A stretch of DNA of 32,857 bases from Undibacterium hunanense (GTDB lineage: Bacteria; Pseudomonadota; Gammaproteobacteria; Burkholderiales; Burkholderiaceae_D): positions 1-32,857 of the forward strand of contig NZ_JACOGF010000025.1 of NCBI RefSeq assembly GCF_014284335.1, read 5' to 3'. Each line of letters opens with the position of its first letter. Position 1 is the first letter of the stretch. The notes under the pieces are model-generated. The model was not told where the DNA came from. It made no database searches and worked only from the letters and a program-made list of their open reading frames with translations. Below are positions 14,584-23,624 of the stretch, one piece after another. Position numbers and translations under genes: made by a program.

Positions 14584-15039
14584 TTCAACACTTCGATTCT
14601 TCTTATGGGTGAACGCTACCTGCGCAGCATACGATTACTGTCTGAATGCATGCAATTATTTGAGCAGTCCTCGACAAGGACAGTGCGCAAACTTGGCTTT
14701 ACGCATTCTCAATTCGATATCATTGCGACTTTAGGCAATACCCCCGGCATGACCTGCAAGGAACTGGGCGAAAAAACCCTGATCACCAAAGGCACACTGA
14801 CCGGCGTACTTGATCGCCTGGAACAAAAAGGCCTGGTACAGCGTGAACGTGGCAACGATGACCGGCGACAATTGTTTGTCAAACTGACGCCCTGTGGCGA
14901 AGCTACATTTGATGATGTCTTCCCCAAGGTTGTACAAAACGGCAAGCTGCGTTTCAATACCTATACGGATGCAGATTACCTGCAACTGGAAACTGCACTA
15001 GGCAAATTGAAACAGCATCTGATCGACGACAGTCAGTAG
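14572..15039 (+). CDS. MarR family transcriptional regulator
   Basis: The 155-residue protein, starting from GTG, has the MarR layout: dimerisation helices at both ends and a central winged helix (about 50-120). The recognition region is CKELGEKTLITKGTLTGVLDRLEQKGLVQRERGNDDRRQLFVKLTPCG, with the DDRR wing typical of the family. An in-frame ATG at 14605 would remove 11 residues but has no ribosome site. It is downstream of b561-yceI-yceI on the same strand and convergent with the RND pump operon. It probably controls the b561/YceI genes through the upstream dyad; control of the efflux genes is an alternative. The ligand is unknown. Confidence 0.92.
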   Translation: MDQTFNTSILLMGERYLRSIRLLSECMQLFEQSSTRTVRKLGFTHSQFDIIATLGNTPGMTCKELGEKTLITKGTLTGVLDRLEQKGLVQRERGNDDRRQLFVKLTPCGEATFDDVFPKVVQNGKLRFNTYTDADYLQLETALGKLKQHLIDDSQ

Positions 15040-15059
15040 AACTCATTCATACCAATCAG

Positions 15060-15095
15060 CAGGCAACAGAGAGCTTCTCTGAGAGAAAATGCCTG
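15060..15095. other. Hairpin downstream of marR
   Basis: CAGGCA/TGCCTG outer arms and CAGAGA/TCTCTG inner arms form a branched hairpin 21 bp after the marR stop. There is no T-run. The remaining bases up to the end of the RND gene at 15258 show nothing further. Confidence 0.4.
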
Positions 15096-15257
15096 CACAC
15101 TGCTGCTTACACAGTGTTGCATACACCCACTCTCACTCTTTGGTAGTGCCAATCACGTATTTGAGATGCCAGCCTTTACTCGCACAACGCAGTGCGGATA
15201 AAGGCTTACAGGCTTGCAGACGTGCAAATCCCAACGGATATTGCACAAGTGAAGGTA

Positions 15258-18200
15258 TTAATTCAGGCTATCACCGACGATAGGCCCTTTGCCACTGAAA
15301 CGGTCGAGTGCCAGATAAATCACCGGTGTAATGAACAGCGTGATTGCCTGCGAAAAGATCAGGCCACCCACTACCGCCAGGCCCAAAGGCTGGCGCAATT
15401 CAGCACCGGCACCCAGACCCAACGCAATCGGCAAGGCGCCAACCAGCGCAGCCAGGGTCGTCATCATGATGGGGCGGAAACGCTGGATACAGGCTTCACG
15501 TATTGCCTCAGTCGGTGTCATGTTGTGATGCCGTTGCGCATCCAGCGCAAAGTCAATCATCATGATCGCATTTTTCTTGACGATACCGATCAACAACAAG
15601 ATACCTATCGTCGCAATCAGGGTCAGGTCTTCACCAAACATCTGCAGAGTCAGCAAAGCACCAACTGCTGCGGATGGCAAGCCAGCCAGAATGGTAATCG
15701 GGTGGATATAACTTTCATACAGCACACCCAGCAAGACATAGATCACCAGCAAGGCAGCAACGATCAGAATAATCTGACCGGACTGTGAATCCTTGAACAC
15801 CGCAGCATCGCCACCATAGGTGGTAATAATGGACGAAGGCAGTTTGATTTCATCGCGGTATTTCTCTATGCGGTTAGTCGCCTCACCCAGGGCCGTGCCG
15901 GGTGCCAGATTGAAGGACACTGTCACCGCCTGCAATTGCCCGACGTGATTAATCGCGGTCGGCCCTACGGTACGTTTGACCGTTGCAATACTGGACAAGG
16001 GCACGAGCGTACCGGTATTGCCGCGTACAAAAATCCCATTGATGGCGCTTTCATCCTTCTTGGCGTCAGGCTCGACTTCCATGATGACCTGGTAGCTGTC
16101 GACATTGGTATACATGGTCGATATCTGGCGTTCACCAAAGGCGCTGTAGAGTGCAGAACGTATGCTGTCCATGCTCACGCCCAGCGCATTGGCACGATCA
16201 CGGTCAATATCGATACTGGCCTGCAAGCCTTTCAGTTGTGAATCAGTGGTCACGTCCTTGAAGCCTGGGTCTGTACGTAATTTCTCTTGCAGCTTAATGG
16301 CCCAGTCACTCAGCGCCCCCGCTTCCACACTTTGCAGGATGTACTGATACTGACTCTTGCTGGGGCGGCCACCCAACTGCAAGTTCTGGGTTGGACGCAG
16401 GAAAACGGCAATCCCAGGAACTTCATTGAGTTTCTTGCGCAAACCGTCGACCACATCCTTCATGGGCTTACGTTCACTACGCGGCTTCAGATTGACGAAC
16501 ATGCGACCGGTATTTTGTGAACCACTGCCACCATTAAATGAGGTGGCGGTTGCCACGTTCGGGTCATCCCGTATGATCTTGGCGACCCTGTCCTGCAGGC
16601 TCACCATGGCGGGGAAAGATGTTTCTTCTGAAGCCTCGGTCGAGACATTGATCTGACCGATATCTTCTTGCGGGAAGAAGCCCTTGGGGATGACATTGAA
16701 CAGATAAGCGGTGGCAGCAAACGTCGCCAGGGCAATCAGCAACACCAGTTTGCGATGGCGCAATGCCATGTCCAGGCCACTGGTATAGCCACGCAGGGAT
16801 GCATTGAAACTGCTTTCGAATATATGCAACATGGCAGCCACTGCTTTGGGTGGCTCTTTCAACTCATGTTCGCTTTTCAAAAAGCGGCTGGCCAGCATAG
16901 GTACCAGCGTCAGTGAAACGAAGGCTGAAGCAACGATCGCCAGACTGACGATAACAGCAAACTCATGGAATAGCTGCCCAATGACGCCAGGCATGAAAAA
17001 GATGGGGATAAACACCGCCACCAGCGAAGTGGAAATCGAGATAATGGTGAAGCCCACTTCACGCGAGCCTTGCAGCGCGGCCTTGAACGGAGGTTCACCA
17101 TTTTCCACATGGCGCATGATGTTTTCCAGCATGACGATAGCATCATCCACCACCAGGCCAACCGCCAGCGTCAACCCTAGCAACGAAACATTATCCAGCG
17201 TATAACCAAAGCCCCATAGCAGCGCAATAGCACCAATCAGGGATACCGGCAAGGACAGCGTGGGAATGATGGTCGCGACCATGCGACGCAAGAACAGGAA
17301 GATGACAATCACCACCAAAAAGATGGTCAGCAGCAAAGTCAGGTTCACATCATGCAAGGCATCGCGAATGGAGATGGACCTGTCATTGATCAGATTCATT
17401 GTGACCGAAGCTGGCAACTGTGCCTTGAAGCCTGGCAAGGCAGCCCTGATGGAATCCACTACCTTGACGGTATTGGCATCAGTCTGTCTTTGTATCGCCA
17501 GCGTAATCGAACTTTCGCCATTGAAATTGGCGTTGGTTTTGACTTGCTCATAACTGTCTTCAACTGTTGCCACCTCACGCAGGCGCACGACTTGTCCGCC
17601 TTTATTACTGACCACCAGATTGGCAAATTCTGCAGCACTCTGCATTTGCTTGTTGGCCAGCAAAGTCAGTGTTTGCTTGTCACCATCCAGCGTGCCAACC
17701 GGTGTATTCGCATTCGATGTACGAATGGATGCAGACAATTCATCCAGCGTCAGATTACGTGCCTGCAAGGCATCTGGCATGACGCGTATGCGCACGGCAT
17801 AACGTTTGATACCAAAAATATTCACCTGGGCTACGCCTTCCAGTGTCGACAAGCTGGGCGAAATCAGATGCTCGGCATAGCTCGTCAGTTCAGACAGGCT
17901 TAAAGATGGTGATGTCAGGGCAATGAACAGCACTGGTGCATCAGCAGGATTCACCTTGCGATATGAAGGTGGCGACGTCATGTCCACCGGCAACGAACGC
18001 TGCGCACGCAGCAATGCAGCCTGCACATCCACGGCAGCGGCATCAACATTGCGGTTTTGGTCAAATTCCAGCGTCAGCGAAGTAGAACCCAGGGTATTGC
18101 TGGAACTGATGATCGATAAACCGGGTATGGTGGCAAACTGCTTTTCCAGCGGCAACGCCACCGAGGTTGCCATGGTCTCAGGACTGGCTCCCGGCAAGTT

Positions 18201-18347
18201 GGCATTGACGCTGATGACGGGTGTGTTATAGCTTGGTAAAGCCGCGATGGGGATATAACGATATGCCAGAACACCTGCGACGACGATGGACAGGTTCAGC
18301 AATACCGTCATCACCGGACGGCGTATGAACAGCTCGGACAGATTCAT
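15258..18347 (-). CDS. RND efflux pump inner-membrane transporter (HAE1 type, MdtB/MdtC-like)
   Basis: The 1029-residue proton-driven multidrug transporter has the normal length and twelve-helix plan of HAE1 pumps: TM1 at about 11-30, a large periplasmic loop, TM2-6 from about 335, and the repeated second half. The proton-relay pair D401-D402 sits in VGLVVDDAIVMLENI, matching D407/D408 of AcrB. The text MNLSELFIRRPVMTVLLNLSIVVAGVLAYR and PSYNTPVISVNANLPGASPETMA is closest to the MdtC/MuxC branch. It overlaps the adaptor gene by four bases (ATGA), so they are translationally coupled. Only one RND subunit is present, whereas MdtBC-type systems have two, and no outer-membrane factor gene is near. 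The substrates are unknown. Confidence 0.94.
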   Translation of the reverse strand: MNLSELFIRRPVMTVLLNLSIVVAGVLAYRYIPIAALPSYNTPVISVNANLPGASPETMATSVALPLEKQFATIPGLSIISSSNTLGSTSLTLEFDQNRNVDAAAVDVQAALLRAQRSLPVDMTSPPSYRKVNPADAPVLFIALTSPSLSLSELTSYAEHLISPSLSTLEGVAQVNIFGIKRYAVRIRVMPDALQARNLTLDELSASIRTSNANTPVGTLDGDKQTLTLLANKQMQSAAEFANLVVSNKGGQVVRLREVATVEDSYEQVKTNANFNGESSITLAIQRQTDANTVKVVDSIRAALPGFKAQLPASVTMNLINDRSISIRDALHDVNLTLLLTIFLVVIVIFLFLRRMVATIIPTLSLPVSLIGAIALLWGFGYTLDNVSLLGLTLAVGLVVDDAIVMLENIMRHVENGEPPFKAALQGSREVGFTIISISTSLVAVFIPIFFMPGVIGQLFHEFAVIVSLAIVASAFVSLTLVPMLASRFLKSEHELKEPPKAVAAMLHIFESSFNASLRGYTSGLDMALRHRKLVLLIALATFAATAYLFNVIPKGFFPQEDIGQINVSTEASEETSFPAMVSLQDRVAKIIRDDPNVATATSFNGGSGSQNTGRMFVNLKPRSERKPMKDVVDGLRKKLNEVPGIAVFLRPTQNLQLGGRPSKSQYQYILQSVEAGALSDWAIKLQEKLRTDPGFKDVTTDSQLKGLQASIDIDRDRANALGVSMDSIRSALYSAFGERQISTMYTNVDSYQVIMEVEPDAKKDESAINGIFVRGNTGTLVPLSSIATVKRTVGPTAINHVGQLQAVTVSFNLAPGTALGEATNRIEKYRDEIKLPSSIITTYGGDAAVFKDSQSGQIILIVAALLVIYVLLGVLYESYIHPITILAGLPSAAVGALLTLQMFGEDLTLIATIGILLLIGIVKKNAIMMIDFALDAQRHHNMTPTEAIREACIQRFRPIMMTTLAALVGALPIALGLGAGAELRQPLGLAVVGGLIFSQAITLFITPVIYLALDRFSGKGPIVGDSLN

Positions 18348-19669
18348 GATGCACTCGCTGCAGATGCGGTAGATGCTGCAGATGCAGCACTGGCAGGAGC
18401 ATCAGGCTTGCTGGCATTCTTGCCTGCCTGGTCGCCTCCCTTATCACCCCTATCACCCTTGTCACCCTTATCTGCTTTTTCGCCCTTACCCTTGCCTTCT
18501 TTGCCTTCTTTGCCATCGCCATTGCGTTCCTTGACGCTGACACCAGGACGCAGGTTCTGCTTGCCATCGAGGACGACTTTGGCACCGGCATCTATGCCTG
18601 TAACGACAGCATCGGTACCAAAACTATTGGTGACCACCACTGGTTTCATGACTGCCTTGCCTTCGGCATCGATGATATATACCGAACTGCCACGGGGGCC
18701 AACAATGACGGCATCCTGCGGCACCACGACCACATCTTTCAAGGTCTGTACACTCAGTTCCAGATTGGCATAGGCACCAGGCCAGAGTTTCAATTCCTTG
18801 TTGTCAAACACCGCCTTGACCTTGATGGTACCGGATGCGGCATCCACGGCATTATCGACGAATTGCAATTTACCTTTGAACTTGATGGTCGTGTCCGGCA
18901 AATTGGCCATGACATAACTGTCACTACGCCTCATGCTTTCCAGCGCATCCGGCAAATTGCGCTGTGGCAGCGGAAAGCTGATCGCGACCGGATCCATCTG
19001 GGTAATAGTAACCAGTGGTGTCGCAGTTGCGGGCTGTACCAGTGAACCTGGGAAAACGCTGATGATACCGGTGCGACCCGCCGAAGGTGCAAGAATACGG
19101 TTATAGCTGAGTGCAACACGGGCAGCATTAACTGCTGCCTTGTCCGACGTAATCACAGCTTGTTGTGTATCAACCTGTGTCTGGCTGGTATCGGCTGCAC
19201 TTTGTGCGACGAATTTCTTACTGACCAAATCATTGCTGCGTGCAAGCTGGCGCTGATAATCTGCCATTGTTGCCAGATCTTTATCCAGTTGCGCCTGTGC
19301 TTTTGCCAGATTGACTTCGTCTGCACGACTATCCAGCGTGAACAGGACATCGCCCGCTTTGACAAACTGTCCTTCCTTGATATGCACCCTGGCGATGGTG
19401 CTGCTGACTTGCGGACGGATATCTACTGTATTCAATGCTGCTACTACGCCATTTGCGGTAATCCGGACATCATAGTCACGCTTTTGCGCGATGATGCTGG
19501 AAACACTGACGGGACGGTTTTGTGCAGCACCAGCGGTGCCATTACCGCTGCCAGCTTTTGCAGAAGCGCCTTCGCCACCCGCTTTGCCAGAGGGTTTGAA
19601 GTAAGTGTAGGCTGCGCCACCAATGGCGGCCAGAGCAACAACGATAATCAGGGTTTTGAATTTGCTCAT
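18344..19669 (-). CDS. RND efflux periplasmic adaptor (membrane fusion protein, MdtA-like)
   Basis: The 441-residue adaptor starts with a hydrophobic anchor or signal (TLIIVVALAAIGGAAYTYF). A low-complexity Gly/Ala stretch (27-50) leads into the barrel, lipoyl and hairpin domains: PQVSSTIARVHIKEGQFVKAGDVLFTLD, a coiled coil at about 118-190, then LSYNRILAPSAGRTGIISVFPGSLVQ. It links the inner-membrane pump to a TolC-type channel. The last 59 residues (383-441) form an unusual tail: a KGDKGDRGDKGGD-type charged Gly-rich run followed by Ala/Ser repeats (ASAASAASTASAASAS), not expected in MdtA. The first gene of the pair, it needs a promoter in 19670-19880; none is obvious. Confidence 0.93.
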   Translation of the reverse strand: MSKFKTLIIVVALAAIGGAAYTYFKPSGKAGGEGASAKAGSGNGTAGAAQNRPVSVSSIIAQKRDYDVRITANGVVAALNTVDIRPQVSSTIARVHIKEGQFVKAGDVLFTLDSRADEVNLAKAQAQLDKDLATMADYQRQLARSNDLVSKKFVAQSAADTSQTQVDTQQAVITSDKAAVNAARVALSYNRILAPSAGRTGIISVFPGSLVQPATATPLVTITQMDPVAISFPLPQRNLPDALESMRRSDSYVMANLPDTTIKFKGKLQFVDNAVDAASGTIKVKAVFDNKELKLWPGAYANLELSVQTLKDVVVVPQDAVIVGPRGSSVYIIDAEGKAVMKPVVVTNSFGTDAVVTGIDAGAKVVLDGKQNLRPGVSVKERNGDGKEGKEGKGKGEKADKGDKGDRGDKGGDQAGKNASKPDAPASAASAASTASAASAS

Positions 19670-19880
19670 ATTATTTTTATCCAGTGCAGGGGCGCTAAGA
19701 GGTTATTGCAACATCAGGCTGACAAACTGTTTTCCTGCCCAATTGACTGCCGCGCAAGCACAGGCGATCTGACCATTTTTACCATTTGCCTTGCAGATGG
19801 CGGTGACAGGAAGACATTTTGAATTGCAATTGCTTCTAAGACTCAAATCAACATCAAAAGTTCAGAACCGAAATGCTAAC
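19670..19880. other. Leader region of the efflux operon
   Basis: Part of a 312-bp gap between the adaptor start and the secF stop. It should hold the efflux promoter on the minus strand. I see an A+T-rich block around 19815-19860 but no convincing -35/-10 pair and no dyad matching the one ahead of the b561 gene. No gene is supported. Confidence 0.4.
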
Positions 19881-19908
19881 AAAGAAAAAGCCAGCACAAA
19901 GGCTGGCT
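19881..19908 (-). terminator. Intrinsic terminator after secF
   Basis: AGCCAGC (19889-19895) pairs with GCTGGCT (19902-19908) across a six-base loop. On the minus strand the stem is followed by TTTTTCTTT. It lies 74 bp beyond the secF stop and ends the yajC-secD-secF transcript. Confidence 0.88.
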
Positions 19909-19981
19909 CTCATTTTAGATACCTTCCGTTACATGGAAGCGACAGAGTTTCATGCTATTAAACAAAGCGTTTATACAAGGT

Positions 19982-21004
19982 TTAGACAACTGCGCCATCC
20001 GTATCATCTTTTTCTTTGACAGGCTTGATCAGGTCTTCCCGTTTCACGCCCAGCCACATCGCAATCGCAGCAGCCACGAAAACAGAAGAATAAATACCGA
20101 AGCAAATACCTATCGTCAGCGCAACAGCGAAATAGTGCAGCGTCGGACCGCCAATCAGCAGCATCGACAAGACCATCATCTGGGTACAGCCATGGGTGAT
20201 GATGGTACGTGAAATGGTACTGGTAATGGCGTTGTCTATCACTTCCGTCACCGACATCTTGCGCTGTTTGCGGAAATTTTCACGAATACGGTCAAAAATA
20301 ACCACCGATTCATTCACCGAATAACCCAGTACCGCCAGTACCGCTGCCAGCACCGACAGATTGAATTCCCATCCGAAAAAGGCAAAGAAACCAAGAATGA
20401 TAATTACGTCATGCAAGTTGGCGACAATAGCCGCGACTGCGAATTTCCATTCAAAACGTATGGCCAGGTAAATCATCACGCCCAGTATCACAAACAGCAA
20501 GGCCATCAAACCGTCATGCGCCAGTTCGTCACCCACCTGGGCACCAACCAGTTCTACCCTTTGCAATTTCACCGGTTCATTCTGGGCAGCGTCCTGGCAC
20601 ACCATTTTGCCAGAACCGGCACCACTTTCAGCATTGCCTGCCAGTTTGGTCAGGCTGCCGTTTTCCATTTTGCACAAGGCTTCAAACACAACGTCAGAGA
20701 CAGGGGCTTTGGCATCTTTCTTGGTTTCCGGCAAACGGATCACCACGTCTTGCGCCTTACCGAAAGTCTGCACTGGCGAATCGTCAAAACCCAGGTGCTC
20801 TACCATTTTACGAATGCCGTCAACATTCGCAGCCTTCGGGTAGGTCACTTCCATGACCGTACCACCGGTAAATTCAACCGAGAAATGCAAGCCCTTGTGC
20901 AGCAGGAAAAACACGGCTGCCACAAAGGTCAATGCAGAGATGACATTAAATATCAGCGCATGGCGCATGAAAGGAATGTCTTTTTTAATGCGGAATAATT
21001 CCAT
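19982..21004 (-). CDS. secF: Protein translocase subunit SecF
   Basis: SecF pairs with SecD in the inner membrane and uses proton-motive force to pull exported proteins across after SecA action. The 340-residue protein has the RND-like six-helix plan. TM1 is at about 15-35, then LHFSVEFTGGTVMEV opens the first periplasmic domain, and the later helices carry the conserved LRVELVGAQVGDEL-like and FAFFGWEFNLSVLAAVLAVLGYSVNESVVIFDRIRENFR segments. The periplasmic domain has a longer middle section containing two cysteines (ALCKMENG and KMVCQDA). An AGGAC site precedes the ATG. It follows secD by 33 bp in the usual yajC-secD-secF order. Confidence 0.97.
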   Translation of the reverse strand: MELFRIKKDIPFMRHALIFNVISALTFVAAVFFLLHKGLHFSVEFTGGTVMEVTYPKAANVDGIRKMVEHLGFDDSPVQTFGKAQDVVIRLPETKKDAKAPVSDVVFEALCKMENGSLTKLAGNAESGAGSGKMVCQDAAQNEPVKLQRVELVGAQVGDELAHDGLMALLFVILGVMIYLAIRFEWKFAVAAIVANLHDVIIILGFFAFFGWEFNLSVLAAVLAVLGYSVNESVVIFDRIRENFRKQRKMSVTEVIDNAITSTISRTIITHGCTQMMVLSMLLIGGPTLHYFAVALTIGICFGIYSSVFVAAAIAMWLGVKREDLIKPVKEKDDTDGAVV

Positions 21005-21037
21005 GATGTAGTCCTGTATTCTTGTTTGGCTGTGCGC

Positions 21038-22915
21038 TTATTTCACAACATCTTCTGTTGGCTTCCAGATCTGGCCAATAGAAATGGACGACAGTTTCTT
21101 TTTCTTGCCATACCACAGGTTAACTACACCGCGCGATACAAACACAGAAGAGAAAATGGAAGTGGCAATACCCAGGCAATGCACGACAGCGAAGCCGCGA
21201 ATTGCGCCGGAACCAAACACCAGCAATGCCAGACCTACGATCAGCGTTGTCACGTTGGAATCCAGAATGGTCGCCCAGGCATGACCAAAACCTTCTTCGA
21301 TGGCTTTTTGCGGTGTTTTGCCAGCCCGTAACTCTTCCCGTATCCGTTCATTGATGAGCACGTTGGCATCAATCGCCATACCCAGCGCCAGCGCAATCGC
21401 AGCAATACCTGGCAATGTCAGTGTCGCCTGTAAGCGTGACAGCAAGGCCACCAGCAGCAACAGGTTGACCGACAGGGCCAGCACGCTGAAGAAGCCGAAC
21501 ATCATGTAATACGCCATCATGAAAATCGCAATCGCGGCAAAACCATACAGCGTGGAATTGCGACCCTGCTTGATGTTTTCCACACCCAGTTGCGGGCCTA
21601 TCGTGCGTTCTTCGATAATTTCCATTGGTGCAGCCAGCGAACCGGCACGCAGCAACAGGGCCAGGTCACCTGCGGCAGCGGTGGAACCCATGCCGGTAAT
21701 GATGAAGCTGTTGCGCAATTCATCATTGATGGTTGGTGCAATCAGGACCTCGCCCTTGCCTTTTTCAAACAGGACAATCGCCATGCGTTTGCCGATGCGG
21801 GTGCTGGTAGCACGTGACATCTTGCGGCCACCGTCGCCATTCAGGTCTACACTGACGGCCGGTTGCTGATGCTGATCAAAACTGCCTGTTGCATTGGTGA
21901 TGTCGTCACCCGTGATGACCGGATCCTTGGTCAGGATAAGGTTTTCACCACGATTGGATTTGAACATTTCTGAACCAAATGGCACAGGTGTATTGGCATC
22001 AACCGGACCGATCACGCTGTCATCAAGCAAACGTACTTCCAGCGTCGCCAAACGGTTGATAATGCTCTTGGCACGTGCCACGTCCTGCACACCAGGCAAT
22101 TGCACAACGATACGGTCAGCGCCTTGTTGCTGAATAATCGGTTCTGCCACACCCAGTTCATTTACACGCTTGGACAGGGCAGTAATATTTTGCTTGATGC
22201 CTTCAGCCACCACGTCTTTGAGTGCCTTGGCCTTCAAACTGACATGCAGATTGAATTCGCTGGCATCTGTACTTGCCACATCCAGCAAATCGACATCAGT
22301 CATGCTACCGGCCAGCACTGCCTTGGCCTTGTCACGCGTCGCCACATCGCGGAACTTGATCAGGATCTGATCGCCTTCACGACTGACACCAGCATGACGT
22401 ACATCCTTGTCGCGCAAGGTGGCACGGGTGCTGGACAGCAAACCCTGAACACGTTTGTTCAGCACCGCCTTGGTATCCACCTGCATCAGGAAATGAACAC
22501 CACCGCGCAAATCCAGGCCCAGATACATAGGCAGGGCATGCAGGCTTTGCAACCAGTCAGGTGTATTCGGCAACAGATTGAATGCCAGCGTATAGGACGG
22601 ATCGGACGGATCGTTATTCAGTTCTTTTTCCAGCAAGGCCTTGGCTTTGAACTGGGTATCCGTGTCTTCGAAACGCACCCGTATCGTGCCTTGCACGCCG
22701 TTGTTCTCGTAAGCCAGGCCCTTGTTTTTCAAACCGCCCTTGGTCAGAGCCTGCTCTACGGCAGGCATCATGCTGGAGTCAATTTTGAGCGTGGCTTTGG
22801 CGCTGCTGATCTGTACCGCGGGTGATTCGCCAAAGAAATTCGGGGCTGTATACAAGGCACCAAACACCAGCGCAATCAGAATCAGTAGGTACTTCCAGAG
22901 TGGATAGCGATTCAT
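21038..22915 (-). CDS. secD: Protein translocase subunit SecD
   Basis: The 625-residue protein fits SecD length. It has TM1 at about 8-25, then a large periplasmic region containing LGLDLRGGVHFLMQVD, the base and head domains, and VNELGVAEPIIQQQGADRIVVQLPGVQD. The C-terminal five helices include AALALGMAIDANVLINERIREELRAGK and FGHAWATILDSNVTTLIVGLALLVFGSGAIRGFAV. SecD works with SecF and YajC at the SecYEG channel. It lies 78 bp downstream of yajC, with a hairpin in the gap. The ribosome site is weak. Confidence 0.98.
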   Translation of the reverse strand: MNRYPLWKYLLILIALVFGALYTAPNFFGESPAVQISSAKATLKIDSSMMPAVEQALTKGGLKNKGLAYENNGVQGTIRVRFEDTDTQFKAKALLEKELNNDPSDPSYTLAFNLLPNTPDWLQSLHALPMYLGLDLRGGVHFLMQVDTKAVLNKRVQGLLSSTRATLRDKDVRHAGVSREGDQILIKFRDVATRDKAKAVLAGSMTDVDLLDVASTDASEFNLHVSLKAKALKDVVAEGIKQNITALSKRVNELGVAEPIIQQQGADRIVVQLPGVQDVARAKSIINRLATLEVRLLDDSVIGPVDANTPVPFGSEMFKSNRGENLILTKDPVITGDDITNATGSFDQHQQPAVSVDLNGDGGRKMSRATSTRIGKRMAIVLFEKGKGEVLIAPTINDELRNSFIITGMGSTAAAGDLALLLRAGSLAAPMEIIEERTIGPQLGVENIKQGRNSTLYGFAAIAIFMMAYYMMFGFFSVLALSVNLLLLVALLSRLQATLTLPGIAAIALALGMAIDANVLINERIREELRAGKTPQKAIEEGFGHAWATILDSNVTTLIVGLALLVFGSGAIRGFAVVHCLGIATSIFSSVFVSRGVVNLWYGKKKKLSSISIGQIWKPTEDVVK

Positions 22916-22946
22916 AATGGGAAAAATAATGGGAAGCTAAAAAGCA

Positions 22947-22979
22947 CAACGCAGCCCAGAGGATAATCGGACTGCGTTG
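22947..22979 (-). other. Hairpin in the yajC-secD gap
   Basis: CAACGCAG (22947-22954) pairs with CTGCGTTG (22972-22979) over a 17-base loop; on the minus strand TGCTTTTTAG follows. It could act as a partial terminator that sets the yajC to secD ratio. Confidence 0.45.
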
Positions 22980-22993
22980 CCTGTGTTCGCTGA

Positions 22994-23317
22994 TTAAAGC
23001 GCTTTAATCGTGCCCTTGGGCAGCAACATCGTAATGGCGACTTTCTGAACCACGATTTCTGTGTCCTCAGCCACTTCAATGGTGACATAGGCATCAGTAA
23101 CCTTGGTCACTTTACCCAACACGCCGCCGGAGGTGATCACTTCATCATTCTTGGCCAGCGCATCCATCATGGAACGCTGTTCTTTCTGACGTTTCATCTG
23201 TGGACGTATCATCAGGAAATACAGCACCACAAACATCAGAATAATCGGCAGGAAACTCATCAGGCCACCATCAAGACCGGCACCAGCAGATTGCGCGTAA
23301 GCGTTGGAAATAAACAC
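22994..23317 (-). CDS. yajC: Preprotein translocase accessory subunit YajC
   Basis: YajC is a small single-span membrane protein associated with SecDF. The 107-residue product starts at GTG with an AGGAG site seven bases ahead. A short N-terminus is followed by the transmembrane helix FLPIILMFVVLYFLMIRPQMKRQKE (about 21-40) and a cytoplasmic domain with LAKNDEVITSGGVLGKVTKVTDAYVTIEVAEDTEI. All features match the family. In many proteobacteria it comes right after tgt; here about 3.5 kb containing two other genes lie between tgt and yajC. Confidence 0.97.
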   Translation of the reverse strand: MFISNAYAQSAGAGLDGGLMSFLPIILMFVVLYFLMIRPQMKRQKEQRSMMDALAKNDEVITSGGVLGKVTKVTDAYVTIEVAEDTEIVVQKVAITMLLPKGTIKAL

Positions 23318-23550
23318 GTTCAGACTCCTGTCATTTTAATAATACTTAACCCGTTTTGCGACACAAAACCGGATACATTTTGTTGCAATTAGTGGTATAT
23401 AGCGCCAAAAGTTTAATTTTCAATTGGCAAAGCTCCGTATTTTAGCACTGCAAGTAGCAATTGCTTTCAATTGTCAGCATATACGGGATGATTCAGGGCC
23501 GGGAAATGAGAAAAACAGCTTGCTGTCTGGATTTATTATTCTTATAACTA

Positions 23551-23587
23551 CAATTTAAATAAGGGCAACATTGTAATGTCGCCCTTA
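23551..23587 (-). terminator. Terminator after the DUF945 gene
   Basis: TAAGGGC and ACATT (23560-23572) pair with AATGT and GCCCTTA (23575-23587) with one mismatch; the minus strand then reads ATTTAAATT. It is 38 bp beyond the stop codon and isolates the gene from yajC. Confidence 0.7.
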
Positions 23588-23609
23588 TGTCGCCCTTATG
23601 TTGCCTTTA
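23577..23609. repeat. 11-bp direct repeats
   Basis: ATGTCGCCCTT occurs twice in tandem (23577-23587 and 23588-23598) followed by the variant ATGTTGCCTTT (23599-23609). The first copy forms the right arm of the terminator stem, so the repeats copy a terminator arm. Confidence 0.85.
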
Positions 23610-23624
23610 TGATTTATGTTGTCA

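Larger units (their letters stand above)
23318..23624. other. Intergenic region upstream of yajC
   Basis: A 307-bp gap with no supported gene. Its right end carries the terminator of the DUF945 gene and short direct repeats. The remainder, A+T-rich near 23340-23450, must carry the yajC-secDF promoter on the minus strand, which I cannot place precisely. Confidence 0.4.
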
